DNA of 64,000 nt from Desulfomonile tiedjei DSM 6799 (GCF_000266945.1 NC_018025.1:2728001-2792000), one strand, 5' to 3'. Shown: positions 22,620 to 32,053, counted from the stretch's first letter. Numbers and translations are program-made. Notes: generated by a model from the letters alone, not told the origin.

Positions 22620-24044
22620 ATGAGTAAAACTTTCTTGTTTTTTGTAGCGATTTGCACATTTGCGATGCTCTGCCAATGGTTCGTTTTCAGCAGAACACGC
22701 CAGTATCTTTTTTCCAGGTATTCTCCGGTCACAAGAAAAGTAGCCTATGGAGTGCTCTTAGGGTTCGCCATCGCAAATCTGATGGGAGTGACATTCGGTC
22801 TGGATCCGGAACTGTTACCAGGAGCATTTGCACAACAGTTCGCTGTTGTCGGCTATTTTTCGTATCTCGGGATTATTCTCGGGCTCTGCATTGTTTTCCT
22901 TCTCATAGGGCTGGTTTCCACGGCACTCGATTTGCCTGCATTGCTCGTGCGAACTGCCGGGAACATGAAGCAACGCGTCATGAACTTTGGTCGAGACGAA
23001 ACGGGATGCGTGCATTCCCCTTTGAAACAAGGCCTCAGAGAGTCTTCGTCGTCATCACCAACCAACGACTCTCAAGAACAGAATGCAACCACTGAAAAGG
23101 GAATGCCCCGGGGCGACTCAGACGGCCCTTCTTTGGGCAGGAGGACGTTTCTCAAGTGGTCTTCTGCCACGGGTTTTTGTCTGATTGGAGCAGGTGCGAC
23201 TCACGGGATTGTGGAAGCCTATGAGGAACCTACCATAGAAGCTTTTGACGTGCTGCATCCGAAACTCGACGGCCTGTCCCAACCAATAACTGTCCTGCAG
23301 GTAACTGATTTCCATTTTGGATTGTTTCTCAACGATTCGGAACTCGAGTATCTTGTAGAAAGGCTCAATACGTTGAATGGCGATGCTGTCCTTCTCACCG
23401 GCGATCTATTCCATTCGCCTTTGACTCCGGTAAGTGTTGCCGCACCGATTCTGAGAAAATTAAAGCCCAGAAGCATAGGGAATTTCGCAGTTCTGGGAAA
23501 TCATGACTTTTATGCCGGAATTTCGCGTTCGCTGGAATGCATTCATCAGAGCGGGATTACTCTCCTCCGGAATGAATGGATTACCTTTAAGAGCGGGAAT
23601 GGTTTTCTTCATCTGGGGGGCATCGACGATCCGCTCGGCAACTGGATGTGGGGAACCGAATTTCCCAAGTTCAATGAACTCACAGAACAGACGCCTGACA
23701 TTCCCGGATTCAAGCTCTTGCTTTCTCACAGGCCCACAGTCATGCCCTATGCTGCAGAAGGTTTTGCCGATATGGTCCTGGCGGGCCACGTTCATGGAGG
23801 TCAGATCGTTTTTCCGGCAGGAGGGCAGGGCAGAGGTGTCAGTATTGCTCGAGTCGCCTACGAATACACCCACGGATGGTACAAAAAGAACGACGTCTCC
23901 ATGTATGTGAATCGAGGTGTCGGGCTGACTTTTCTCCCGTGGCGAATTAATTGCTCGCCGGAAATATTGGTACTGCATCTGAAACCATCACAAGACGGAG
24001 AATCAAAGATCGTAGATTCCAGGAATAGGGTTATTAAGATGTAA
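22620..24044 (+). CDS. Membrane-anchored metallophosphoesterase (YkuE-like), 474 aa
   Basis: The N-terminal 110 residues contain three or four hydrophobic helices (FLFFVAICTFAMLCQWFVFS, then VAYGVLLGFAIANLMGVTFG and YFSYLGIILGLCIVFLLIGL). Residues about 220-440 form a calcineurin-like phosphoesterase with all metal motifs: VLQVTDFHFG, LLTGDLFHSP, AVLGNHDFYAG and VLAGHVHGGQ. An internal Tat-like motif R174-R175-TFLK followed by a hydrophobic stretch (ATGFCLIGAGATHGIV) precedes the enzyme domain, so the catalytic part probably faces the periplasm. YkuE-type relatives act on lipids such as UDP-diacylglucosamine or cell-envelope phosphoesters; the substrate here is unknown. It is divergent from the cyclophilin gene. 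Confidence 0.88.
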   Translation: MSKTFLFFVAICTFAMLCQWFVFSRTRQYLFSRYSPVTRKVAYGVLLGFAIANLMGVTFGLDPELLPGAFAQQFAVVGYFSYLGIILGLCIVFLLIGLVSTALDLPALLVRTAGNMKQRVMNFGRDETGCVHSPLKQGLRESSSSSPTNDSQEQNATTEKGMPRGDSDGPSLGRRTFLKWSSATGFCLIGAGATHGIVEAYEEPTIEAFDVLHPKLDGLSQPITVLQVTDFHFGLFLNDSELEYLVERLNTLNGDAVLLTGDLFHSPLTPVSVAAPILRKLKPRSIGNFAVLGNHDFYAGISRSLECIHQSGITLLRNEWITFKSGNGFLHLGGIDDPLGNWMWGTEFPKFNELTEQTPDIPGFKLLLSHRPTVMPYAAEGFADMVLAGHVHGGQIVFPAGGQGRGVSIARVAYEYTHGWYKKNDVSMYVNRGVGLTFLPWRINCSPEILVLHLKPSQDGESKIVDSRNRVIKM

Positions 24045-24198
24045 TACCTATTCGCTTTTATGAACCCAATTTTGGCCGGCACGGAGGCACGGCCACTACT
24101 GGCTGATGCTAGGGTCCGGCGTCTCTGCCGGACCTCTCGGTTTTATTAAATTTATCGGGGGTTGGTATAAGGCGGAGACAGACTCGACTGGAGACAAA

Positions 24199-24468
24199 AT
24201 GGACGCGAAGTCCATGAAAGAACTTCGAAAGAAACTCGCTGATGAAGGCTGGATCAGGAGATTCACAGCAGAAGAGCCGCGTCTCTCCGAAATGAAAGAA
24301 TTGTACGAATCACTCGGATTCGAGGTTCGCGTAGAGGCCGCTTTGCCTGAAGAAAGTCAAGATTGCCGGAGTTGCTTCGATGCGGGCGAATTCAGTGGCA
24401 AGTACAAAACCATTTTCACCCGAGGAGAATCCTTTCACGACAACAAAGACGACGATCTGTACGAATAA
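24199..24468 (+). CDS. Small conserved-type hypothetical protein (89 aa)
   Basis: The start is taken at ATG 24199, six bases after CTGGAGAC; an upstream in-frame codon (24106) would give a low-complexity extension without such a site. The product is helical at the start (SMKELRKKLADEGWIRRF), with the pattern EPRLSEMKELYESLGFEVRV and then CRSCF, which could hold a metal or redox pair. The C-terminus is acidic. I do not recognise the family. It lies between the phosphoesterase and the convergent fdhE gene, so a link to formate dehydrogenase maturation is possible only by position. Confidence 0.6.
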   Translation: MDAKSMKELRKKLADEGWIRRFTAEEPRLSEMKELYESLGFEVRVEAALPEESQDCRSCFDAGEFSGKYKTIFTRGESFHDNKDDDLYE

Positions 24469-24521
24469 GGGGCTGTGCGGTCGTTCGAAACCAACTTATT
24501 GCGGAAGCAGGCGGCAGCCGC

Positions 24522-25415
24522 TCATCCGGAAGCTAAGAGCGTGGCGGACATGGAAGCAGGGGAGAATCCTTTTTCCTGGGCCAATATATCAAGGTACACG
24601 AGTCCGAGCGATGCCACTTCCCTGACCACGTCATCAGCGAGATCTCGCAAATCGATGCTCACCAGGTATCTCATGCATTGATAGCAGAGCTCGGCGCGTT
24701 CATGTGACCGTTCCTCGGAAAAATAGAGCTCCATTTTTTCATGATCGTCAGTCTCGCAAAAAGGACATTTTGTTCTCATGAAAGTCCATTCATGGCTGCA
24801 GAATGAACACCGGAGCCATCTTCGCCCTTCCTTGCCTTCCAGAAATCCCAGCTCGGGCCAGGAACCGCAGACCGGGCAGTATCCTTTTTGCCAGCTCAGT
24901 GCATCCAGACTGACTGCGGCCATTTCCGCCTGTTTTGCGGCAAAAGGTTTTACCAATTGCAGCATGGTAAACTTGAGGATGCCGGAATCCATTTGCAGTC
25001 TCGCAGCCAGTGTTTCCAGTTCAGTATCGGTCCCTACAGGCATGACAGCCAAAGACTTCAGCAGAAAAGAGTCATTTCGACGTAGAGCCTTGTCGAGAAG
25101 CTCTAATTGCTGCTGGATTGAAGGAAACCCTTTTATCATGGCCGGTATCATCCGATCGGCAGCTTGTCGCAAGTAACTGAAATCGACCGTGAAATCTTCT
25201 TTTCTCAACAGAGGCAAACCATCCCGAAACTGTCCCGGATCTATTACGTATTCCTTCTCATTGTTATTCGGCAATATTGTCCTGAATGCTTCCTGCTCCG
25301 CGGAAAGATCCTCGAAAGCATCAAAAATCTCGGACAATTGGGGCAATTCTTTTCTCATACGGTCAATAGCGCGTCTGATACGAGTAGCCTGATCGGAAGA
25401 AGTGGAACCGGTCAT
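24522..25415 (-). CDS. fdhE: Formate dehydrogenase accessory protein FdhE
   Basis: FdhE is a cytoplasmic rubredoxin-like protein needed for assembly of Tat-exported formate dehydrogenases. The 297-residue product shows its four CxxC pairs in order: GYCPVCGSWPE, LRCSFCSHEW, KCPFCETDDHE and ELCYQCMRYL, in the usual C-terminal half. The N-terminal half is helical (RRAIDRMRKELPQLSEIFDA). AGGAG precedes ATG 25415. It follows the fdhA-fdhB genes on the same strand but is separated from them by a strong terminator-like hairpin (25498-25525). Expression may therefore be partly independent. It probably keeps the selenoenzyme competent before export. Confidence 0.92.
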   Translation of the reverse strand: MTGSTSSDQATRIRRAIDRMRKELPQLSEIFDAFEDLSAEQEAFRTILPNNNEKEYVIDPGQFRDGLPLLRKEDFTVDFSYLRQAADRMIPAMIKGFPSIQQQLELLDKALRRNDSFLLKSLAVMPVGTDTELETLAARLQMDSGILKFTMLQLVKPFAAKQAEMAAVSLDALSWQKGYCPVCGSWPELGFLEGKEGRRWLRCSFCSHEWTFMRTKCPFCETDDHEKMELYFSEERSHERAELCYQCMRYLVSIDLRDLADDVVREVASLGLVYLDILAQEKGFSPASMSATLLASG

Positions 25416-25497
25416 TCATTTTCTCCTGTAAGTTCCTGCATGATTGTCTGGCATCATCGCATCTTAGTGAGAATTTTTCCAGTGGTTCGAAACGAAA

Positions 25498-25525
25498 GAC
25501 CGCCCCGAAAAAAATCGGGACGGTC
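25498..25525 (-). terminator. Intrinsic terminator after fdhB
   Basis: On the minus strand GACCGTCCCG-A-TTTTTTT-CGGGGCGGTC forms a 10-bp GC-rich stem (one mismatch), followed by a T-rich tail, 27 bp after the fdhB stop. It separates fdhAB from fdhE; read-through would still allow co-expression. Confidence 0.75.
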
Positions 25526-25551
25526 TCTGTTAGATCCTCGCAAGAGAAGGT

Positions 25552-26199
25552 TTACTTTGGAGTAGCGTATTTGAAATACTTCTTTGGATCGTCCGTGACA
25601 ATATAGATTACGCGCACATCGTCGGCATTCAGAGCCTCTGCTTTGGGATAAGACTTCTTGAGCTCGTCAACCCGCGCTTTGGCCGCTGTCAGTATTTTGT
25701 CACGTTCACCGAACGCAAGGGCTCCTGTCGGACATGTCGTCACGCAGGACGGCTGCTTACCGTTCGTAATGCGGTCAAAACACATGGTACATTTGGCCAT
25801 TTCTTTCGTCTTCGGATTTTGACGTGGCACGTTGTACGGACAACCTTCGAGAGTCTCTTTGAAATTCAAATCCTTTGTCTTTGGCGTGAAGAGCACTGCT
25901 CCGGTCTTTTCGTCCTGAACAATCTCTTCCTTTTCAACGGCAGCCATACAGCCGGGAGACAAGCAATGACGGCACTGCTCGCTAAAGAAATACCAGTATG
26001 GCTTTCCGTCACCGTTCTTGCCTTCCGAGAATCGCACGACCTTATACGTGTCGAACGACAGATCCGGTGGATTCTCATGTGAGCCCGAGTTCTTGGTCTC
26101 GGTCCCCGGCAGTTGATTCCACTGCTTGCATGCTACCTGACACCCCCGGCAAGCGGTGCACTTGGAGGTGTCCATAATTATTGAATATCCGTCAGCCAT
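25552..26199 (-). CDS. fdhB: Formate dehydrogenase beta (iron-sulfur) subunit
   Basis: A 215-residue ferredoxin-like electron-transfer subunit that passes electrons from the alpha subunit. It has four cysteine clusters suited to [4Fe-4S] centres: SKCTACRGCQVACKQ, QCRHCLSPGCMAAV, KCTMCFDRITNGK and PSCVTTCPTGAL. There is no transmembrane helix at the C-terminus, unlike E. coli FdnH, and no cytochrome b subunit gene follows. This is therefore a soluble two-subunit enzyme, probably delivering electrons to periplasmic cytochromes c. It has no signal peptide and would be co-exported with the alpha subunit. It starts 10 bp after fdhA with GGAGG. Confidence 0.92.
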   Translation of the reverse strand: MADGYSIIMDTSKCTACRGCQVACKQWNQLPGTETKNSGSHENPPDLSFDTYKVVRFSEGKNGDGKPYWYFFSEQCRHCLSPGCMAAVEKEEIVQDEKTGAVLFTPKTKDLNFKETLEGCPYNVPRQNPKTKEMAKCTMCFDRITNGKQPSCVTTCPTGALAFGERDKILTAAKARVDELKKSYPKAEALNADDVRVIYIVTDDPKKYFKYATPK

Positions 26200-26209
26200 G
26201 TCGCACCTC

Positions 26210-29200
26210 CTATGCCTTCACGACGTTCACCATGAACGCCTTGGATTCAGGGATCATGGTATTGGGATCCCCCACGGTCGGGGTGAGAAGATTTGCATTA
26301 TCGCCACCGTTTTTCGGAGCAACCCATCCGAAGCACCAGGGCATTCCCACCTGATGAACTGTTGTGTTCCCTATTTTGAAAGGCCGGAATCTGGTGGTTA
26401 CCATGGCAACACACTCCACCTCTCCTCGGGTTGACGATACTTTGACTTTTTCACCGTTCTTGATTCCCCGTAGTTCAGCAAGCTCCTCGCTCATTTCGAC
26501 GAACATCTGGGGCTCCGCTTCCACCAGCCAGGGCTGCCACCGTGTCATACACCCGGTCTGCCAGTGCTCGGTGACACGATACGTTGTACCCACAAAGGGG
26601 AACCTGGGATCGCAGGTGAGATGCTTATCCATCTCGCCTTTGAATATCTTGATCGTAGGGTTAATGTACTGTCCCGACATCAAATTATTGGGAAGAGGAC
26701 ACTCGAGCGGTTCATAATGCTCCGGGAACGGACCGTCGTTGAGCCCGGGGCCAAAAAGCCTGCCGAATCCTTCAGCGGTCATGATAAAGGGGTGCTTCCC
26801 TTTTTCGTCGCCGAACGGTGGGGCAGGACCATCAGGAATATCACCGACCCACTTGCCGTCTTTCCACGTAAGGAGGGCCCGCTTGGCATTGAAGGGTTGT
26901 CCGTTCTTGTCAACTGAAGCCCTGTTATAGAGAATACGTCTGTTTACAGGCCAGGCCCAGGCCCATTTGGGATAGAGGCCGAGCCCTGTCGCGTCTTCCT
27001 TTTCTCTGCGAGCCATCATATTGCCTGCGTTCGTATAGCTCGCGCTGTAAATCCAGTTACCGCAAGACGTGCTTCCGTCTGCCTGGAGCATCGGGAAAGC
27101 CGGGACAAGGTCGCCTTTCTTGAACTCTTTGTCACCGACTTTGGTATCTTTAAGGAAATACCCGTTGATCTCTTTTGCCACTTTATGCGGATCGAAATGG
27201 CCTTTTGCGTCCGTGTAGTCCCATTTGAGCTTCAGGATCGGTTCAGGGAATTTCCCGCCTTTCTTGTAAAGGCCGCGAATCTTGTCCATAAGCTCAACTG
27301 CTATATCGCCGTCAGGCTTTGCATCTCCCGGCGGATTTGCAGCTTTGTAGCGCCACTGAGCCCATCGACCGCTATTCGTGATACTCCCTTCTTTTTCAAC
27401 CGAAGCGGCGCAGGGCAGCATGAATACTTCGGTCTTGATCTTCTTTGGGTCCATGCCCGGACCTTTCCAGAACGATCCTGTTTCATTGTCGAAAATATTC
27501 ACGTTTACAAGCCAGTTCAGTTTTGTCAGAGCCTGTCTGGTCTTGTTCGAATTTGCGCCACTGCAGGCAGGATTCTGTCCCCAGGCAAAGAAGCCCTTGA
27601 TCTTTCCGTCGTACATGGCGTCAAACAGGTTCAACCAGGAGCAGTTCTGACCTGGATCGAGTTTGGGCAGCCAGTGAAAACCGAAGTCGTTTTCAGGTGT
27701 AGCCGCATCGCCCCAGAAGGATTTTAGCAAGCTCGTTGAATACTTCGGATAGTTCGACCACCAGTTCACGGATCGAGGATCGTTCGTTTTGGGAGCCAGA
27801 TCATTGTACTCTTTGAGGCTTTTCTGTCCTGCAGCCGGTGCTCTGAGGTAGCCGGGAAGCAAGTGGAACAGAAGAGCCTGGTCTGTCGACCCTTGAACGT
27901 TAGATTCACCGCGTAGAGCATTGACTCCGCCACCCGGGATACCGATATTCCCCAGGAGTAGCTGAATAATAGACATAGCACGAATGTTCTGAACTCCGAC
28001 CGTATGTTGCGTCCATCCCATCGCGTACATGATGGTTCCGGCTTTGTCTTTCGCTCCGGTTGCAGAATACATTTCGTACACTTTGAGCAGGTCCGGGACA
28101 GGGGTTCCGGTGATCTCGGAAACCTTTTCCGGCGTGTAGCGAGAGTAATGCTTCTTGAGTTGCTGGAAAACACACTTCGGATTTTCAAGTGTCGGGTCTT
28201 TTTCGATTGCGCCCTTGTCGTCTTTCTTGTAAGCCCAAGCACTCTTGTCGTACGCTCTCTTTTCCTTGTCGTACCCGGCAAACAGGCCGTCTGCAAAGTC
28301 GAATTTGTCACCGATAATAAAAGAGGCGTTCGTGTAATCGACAACGTAGTCCTTGAAAATCTTGTTGTTATCGATGATGTACTTGATCATTCCGCCCAGG
28401 AAGGCGATATCAGTGCCGGATCTGAGAGGAGCATAAAGATCCGCTTTAGAGGAGGTCTGAGTGAAACGGGGATCGACGGAGATAAGCTTCCCTCCGTTAT
28501 CCTTGGCTTTTTGTACCCATTTCATGGATATGGGATGGTTCGATGCAGCATTGCTGCCCATCACGAGAATGCAGTCACTGTTTCTGAGGTCGATCCAGTG
28601 ATTCGTCATAGCACCGCGCCCGAACGACTCTGCCAGAGCCGCAACAGTGGCGCTGTGTCATATTCGGGCCTGATGTTCGATATAAACCAGACCCAAAGCT
28701 CTCATCATAGCCTGAAGAGGCCAGAGTTCCTCGTTATCCAGAGCAGCGCTTCCAATGTGGGCAATTGACTCCAGGCGGTTTACGGTATCGCCCTTTGCAT
28801 TCTTTTCCATGAAATCGGCATCTCTGACTGCCTTGACGCGCTTCGCGATCTCGGACAAAGCCCAATCCCAGGACTTCTCCTGCCATTTGTCGCTGTTTGG
28901 AGCCCTATACAGCACTTTTTTCAGTCGATTGGGATTATTGCCGCTGGTTTGAAACAAAGAGGCGCCCTTAGCACATAATGCGCCTTCATTGACGGGATGA
29001 TCGGGATCTCCTTCGATATTGATGATCTTACCCGCTTTGGTGTCCGTGCTGCAGATGAGACCGCACCCAACTGCACAATATGAGCAGATAGTTGTGGACT
29101 GCTTGGCTGTCTTCATCTTGTCAGCTTTTAATTCCGCGGCATATGCCCGGGTCGGGCCCATATCCACGCCCAAGGATGACAAAGCCAACCCTGCACCGAG

Positions 29201-29242
29201 GGCACCCGAGATCACGAAAAATTCTCGGCGTGTCACACTCAT
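26210..29242 (-). CDS. fdhA: Formate dehydrogenase alpha subunit, selenocysteine-containing, Tat-exported
   Basis: The catalytic molybdenum/tungsten subunit, oxidising formate to CO2 in the periplasm. It is 1010 residues when the in-frame TGA at 28660-28658 is read as selenocysteine (residue 195, in HQAR-I-Sec-HSATVAALAES, the normal catalytic position). The two frames on either side, 28661-29242 and 26210-28657, are otherwise continuous. The N-terminus has a Tat signal, T-R5-R6-EFF, and ends near AYAAE. C53, C56, C60 and C90 bind the proximal [4Fe-4S] cluster. The molybdopterin domain motifs and the C-terminal dinucleotide-binding region are present. Strong AAAGGAG precedes ATG 29242. It is followed by fdhB. 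A SECIS-like hairpin lies just after the TGA. Confidence 0.95.
28625..28660 (-). promoter_or_regulatory. Selenocysteine UGA codon and SECIS-like hairpin of fdhA
   Basis: The UGA codon occupies 28660-28658. After a 16-nt spacer, CGGCTCT-GGC-AGAGTCG (28641-28625) folds into a 7-bp stem with one G-U pair and a 3-nt loop. Bacterial SECIS hairpins sit in just this position and recruit SelB. The reading HQARI-Sec-HS matches the family consensus around the catalytic selenocysteine. Confidence 0.85.
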
Positions 29243-29740
29243 GACGCTTGCTCCTTTCTTAGATTAATGAGAGGTGTTTCCTAGCGACGAACAAAGAGAC
29301 TCAAATCCAGTTCTGAAGAACAAAAGAAAAAACACCTATTTCAGGACCTTGCTCTCCATCTTGGATAGGTAGCGTTACCCGAATAGGGGTTTTAAATCCG
29401 GATATTATGTTCGTACTAGATCAGGAATAGGTTCAGCCGTCAATGACGATTTAATTTGTAGGAAATATAGGTGCTGGGTGTTATTACGTATAATTGCAAT
29501 GAGGAATCGGATGCACCCATGTCAAACGAGACATAACGAGAAAATATTGTCGTATGTTATGCTGGGAAAGACAGTGCGACTCTTCCGATTAAGTCCTACT
29601 GTAGAACAGTAGATTGACTCCGGGTGATCAATGGCATTGGAAAATCATTCAAGTCAATCGAGATCTCGACAATACAACCAGGGACGGAGTGTACATACGA
29701 ATGCTGGCCGGATTTCTCCGTCCCCGGATAGATTACGTCT
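29243..29740. other. Gene-free region upstream of fdhA
   Basis: No gene is seen in about 500 bp. A 7-bp hairpin CTACTGT-AGA-ACAGTAG lies at 29596-29612. The leftward promoter of fdhA must lie here, but no clear sigma70 or sigma54 boxes stand out. Confidence 0.4.
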
Positions 29741-30322
29741 TTAGGCGAGCACGCTCCAGTCCCATGGCTCGAGGTATCCTACGTAATCATACGAAGATAG
29801 ATTGAATGAAGCGTATCCCCAGTTTTGAGAGTTGTCTTCAACCAGGTATCCATCATAGACCCCGGAGTAATAGTAAGTGAACGTTCCACTTTGCCAGATC
29901 CAGATATCCGGCCCAAATGTGGTATCTCCGACGTAGTACCATTCACCGACAGGCGCCCAGACTCCGGTATTGTCATCCCACTGCCATGTAGCCGCATTGA
30001 TCAAGTAGATCAGCGGATCACCTCCATTATTTTCTTGCCATTCGACATAATACCAGAGTTGTTCCCCAAACCAGTCTTGATACCACCACTGGGTATCTTG
30101 ATTATACCACCAGTCGGAATCCCAATCGTACCACCAACCGTTGCCGATAAACTGCCAATTTGTCAGCGGATCTACGGTGGCACCCGCTTCTGCTTGCGCA
30201 TTATTTGCTGCCTCTTCAGCTAATGGCGCACCATCCAGGACGATCCTTTGCTCGAGTTCTTCGCAGAGAAAGCTTCTGTCGAAGGACCTGCCGGCGTCCA
30301 TAGTTGTAGAAAGTGCATTCAT
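29741..30322 (-). CDS. Trp/Tyr-rich protein with LEPR-XLL-like N-terminal motif (193 aa)
   Basis: The start is ATG 30322, preceded by GGGGGGAG; an upstream in-frame codon at 30385 lacks a good site. Residues about 18-30 read FLCEELEQRIVLDGAP, which resembles the LEPR-XLL motif found at the N-terminus of large surface or secreted proteins. The rest is very unusual: 20 Trp and many Tyr residues in about 140 positions, in short variants such as GWWYDWDSDWWY and TQWWYQDW. There is no membrane segment, and no classical signal peptide. It may be a surface-exposed adhesive or matrix protein; function unknown. It is divergent from the Spy-like gene at 30643. Confidence 0.65.
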   Translation of the reverse strand: MNALSTTMDAGRSFDRSFLCEELEQRIVLDGAPLAEEAANNAQAEAGATVDPLTNWQFIGNGWWYDWDSDWWYNQDTQWWYQDWFGEQLWYYVEWQENNGGDPLIYLINAATWQWDDNTGVWAPVGEWYYVGDTTFGPDIWIWQSGTFTYYYSGVYDGYLVEDNSQNWGYASFNLSSYDYVGYLEPWDWSVLA

Positions 30323-30642
30323 ATGCTCCCCCCTTTTCTTTTGTGGCCAGCAAACACCATTGACGCTGTAGACCGGCCACATCATTTTTTTGTTCCAAAA
30401 GGTAAGTCTCTTCTTTCAAGAGCAGCTCAGAATGAAGGTTTTTGCACATCAATTCTTCTAAGTAGAAGCGAGAAAAATTGTTAAGTTTTCGAAGCATCTA
30501 CATTCAATGGATGGCTCGCACTATCCTTGGAAAAAATCTTCTGCAAGGTGTAACCGGGGAGTCTCTGCAAACACTTTCTGTTTAAAGAGGCAGATACGAT
30601 CGATCGAGCCTGTCCTGGTTCACATGATTACTGGAGGCAAAA

Positions 30643-31143
30643 ATGGTCAGAAAAACAATTCTTATCGCAGCAATGATGTTTTTTGCGGCAGGTCTCATGT
30701 CCATTCCGGCGCAAGCAGCCGATACACAAACGCATTCTGAGACAATCGGTGCATCTCCCCTAGGCAAGCTTATTATGGGAAAGATCGGGCGCCTACTGGT
30801 GCTCCGGTCGGAACTGAACATTACCGGCGATCAGCGCAAACAAATTGCAGCTCACCTAAAGAAGCACGCGAATGAAATCAGACCTGTTGCCAAAGATGTC
30901 TTCGACAAACGCGTGGCATTGCGAGAAACCGTCCTGAACAAGCCCGGAGATGAGCGAGCGATCATGGCTGCTGCGAATGATCTGGGGACAGCCATAGGGA
31001 AAGCCGCTGTGCTTGCATCCACAATCGTAGCGGATATCAAGCCGGTGCTGACACCTGAACAGCAGGAACACATCAAGAATTTCAAAATAGGCTCCGATCA
31101 AGCAGTTTCACAGTGGATCGACCAGATCGGCAGTCGAAAATAG
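30643..31143 (+). CDS. Periplasmic CpxP/Spy-like LTXXQ protein (166 aa)
   Basis: A signal peptide (RKTILIAAMMFFAAGLMSIP, cleavage near AQAAD) precedes a helical periplasmic domain. It contains LNITGDQRKQIAAHLKKHAN and a second copy-like motif, VLTPEQQEHIKNF, matching the LTxxQ family. CpxP/Spy/ZraP proteins are ATP-independent chaperones or metal sensors in envelope stress. TGGAGG precedes ATG 30643. It lies upstream of an ECF sigma operon that encodes another Spy-like protein (32308), so both probably belong to one stress response. The exact ligand is unknown. Confidence 0.8.
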   Translation: MVRKTILIAAMMFFAAGLMSIPAQAADTQTHSETIGASPLGKLIMGKIGRLLVLRSELNITGDQRKQIAAHLKKHANEIRPVAKDVFDKRVALRETVLNKPGDERAIMAAANDLGTAIGKAAVLASTIVADIKPVLTPEQQEHIKNFKIGSDQAVSQWIDQIGSRK

Positions 31144-31153
31144 ATTCACGTAC

Positions 31154-31186
31154 GTCCGAGACTTCCCCTTATGAGCAGTCTCGGAC
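31154..31186 (+). terminator. Hairpin after the Spy-like gene
   Basis: GTCCGAGACT (31154-31163) and AGTCTCGGAC (31177-31186) form a perfect 10-bp stem with a 13-base loop, 11 bp after the stop codon. The following sequence has only a modest T content, so its efficiency is uncertain. Confidence 0.55.
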
Positions 31187-31565
31187 ATCGGTTCGTTTCT
31201 TCCTGGTGAGTTGAGGAATAGACAACTTCTTGAGGGTCTACTAGGATAACGACAGATTCCGACGAGAGCATGCATGCAACGGCAGAATCTCAGAGTCAGA
31301 GGAACAGGTTCCACGGAACGGAGGGAATCGACTTTCGAGGCGAAGAGCTTCGCGTCTCCCAAAATAGCCGTGTGAAGACAGTGTATTAAGACAATGTATG
31401 ATGAATAATGTGTGTCCCATCGGTATTGAAGAACGCTTGATCACGGATGCCGCATTACAGTAGACGGGAATCGGGGAAGACGATATCCGGCGGAGAGAGA
31501 GCACATCCCGAGATCTTGAAGACATCCGGCAGACCCTGGCTGGTGACGGCACTGCGTACGCCAGA
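31187..31565. other. Intergenic region with an in-frame 5' extension of the sigma gene
   Basis: No separate gene is seen. The sigma-factor frame is open from 31464 to 31565 and encodes a plausible N-terminus (DDIRRRESTSRDLEDIRQTL, then AGDGTAYAR), but it has no ATG or GTG. It is closed upstream by TAG 31461-31463. Before that TAG the same frame is open from ATG 31401. The promoter of the sigma operon should be here. Confidence 0.45.
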
Positions 31566-32051
31566 TTGGTCGAACGGCATCAGGAGAAGGTTGCAGCCCG
31601 CATGTGGCGCTTCACCCGAAATACATCCGTGCACAAAGAATTGGTCCAGGACGTGTTCGTCGAAACATTCACGAGCCTGCGAACGTACAAAGCGAAAGCT
31701 CCGTTCGAACACTGGCTCGCCAAAATTTCAACAGCAGTAGGATATCGTTACTGGCGGAAGAAAAGCCGGGAACGTGTCAACCCTACGATTCCCATCGAAG
31801 ACTGGGATCAGGTCCTCGCTGTGGAACCTGATTCTCTTGATCCGGAAAAGGCGGCCGGGATTTTGCACACGCTCATGGAGCAACTTCCGCCTCGGGACAG
31901 ACTGGTCCTTATGCTGCGATACATCGAGGACCGAAGTGTCGAAGAAACTGCCGAACTTACCGGATGGACTCAAACTATGGTCAAAGTTCAAGCCTGGCGG
32001 GCCAGGAGCAAGCTGAAACGGCTGTTCGAGACTTCAGGTTTGGAGGTGTAA
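31566..32051 (+). CDS. ECF-type RNA polymerase sigma factor
   Basis: Sigma region 2 is recognisable (ELVQDVFVETFTSLRTYKAK, then PFEHWLAKISTAVGYRYWRK). Region 4 follows (LMEQLPPRDRLVLMLRYIED, then SVEETAELTGWTQTMVKVQA and WRARSKLKRLF). TTG 31566 is the first start codon after the upstream TAG and has no Shine-Dalgarno. Typical family members begin about 20-30 residues earlier, and the preceding codons 31464-31565 encode matching sequence, so translation may really start further up at a rare codon, or the TAG is a mutation. The gene is 2 bp upstream of a small membrane protein and a Spy-like protein, an arrangement like CnrH-CnrY-CnrX. Confidence 0.85.
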   Translation: MVERHQEKVAARMWRFTRNTSVHKELVQDVFVETFTSLRTYKAKAPFEHWLAKISTAVGYRYWRKKSRERVNPTIPIEDWDQVLAVEPDSLDPEKAAGILHTLMEQLPPRDRLVLMLRYIEDRSVEETAELTGWTQTMVKVQAWRARSKLKRLFETSGLEV

Positions 32052-32053
32052 GC

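Noticed and set aside
26210-29242. Two separate genes or a frameshift at the formate dehydrogenase alpha locus
   Set aside because: The only interruption is a TGA at the catalytic selenocysteine position with a hairpin after it; no frame change is needed.
29243-29740. sigma54 promoter search upstream of fdhA
   Set aside because: No GG-N10-GC pair with acceptable context was found on the minus strand by eye.
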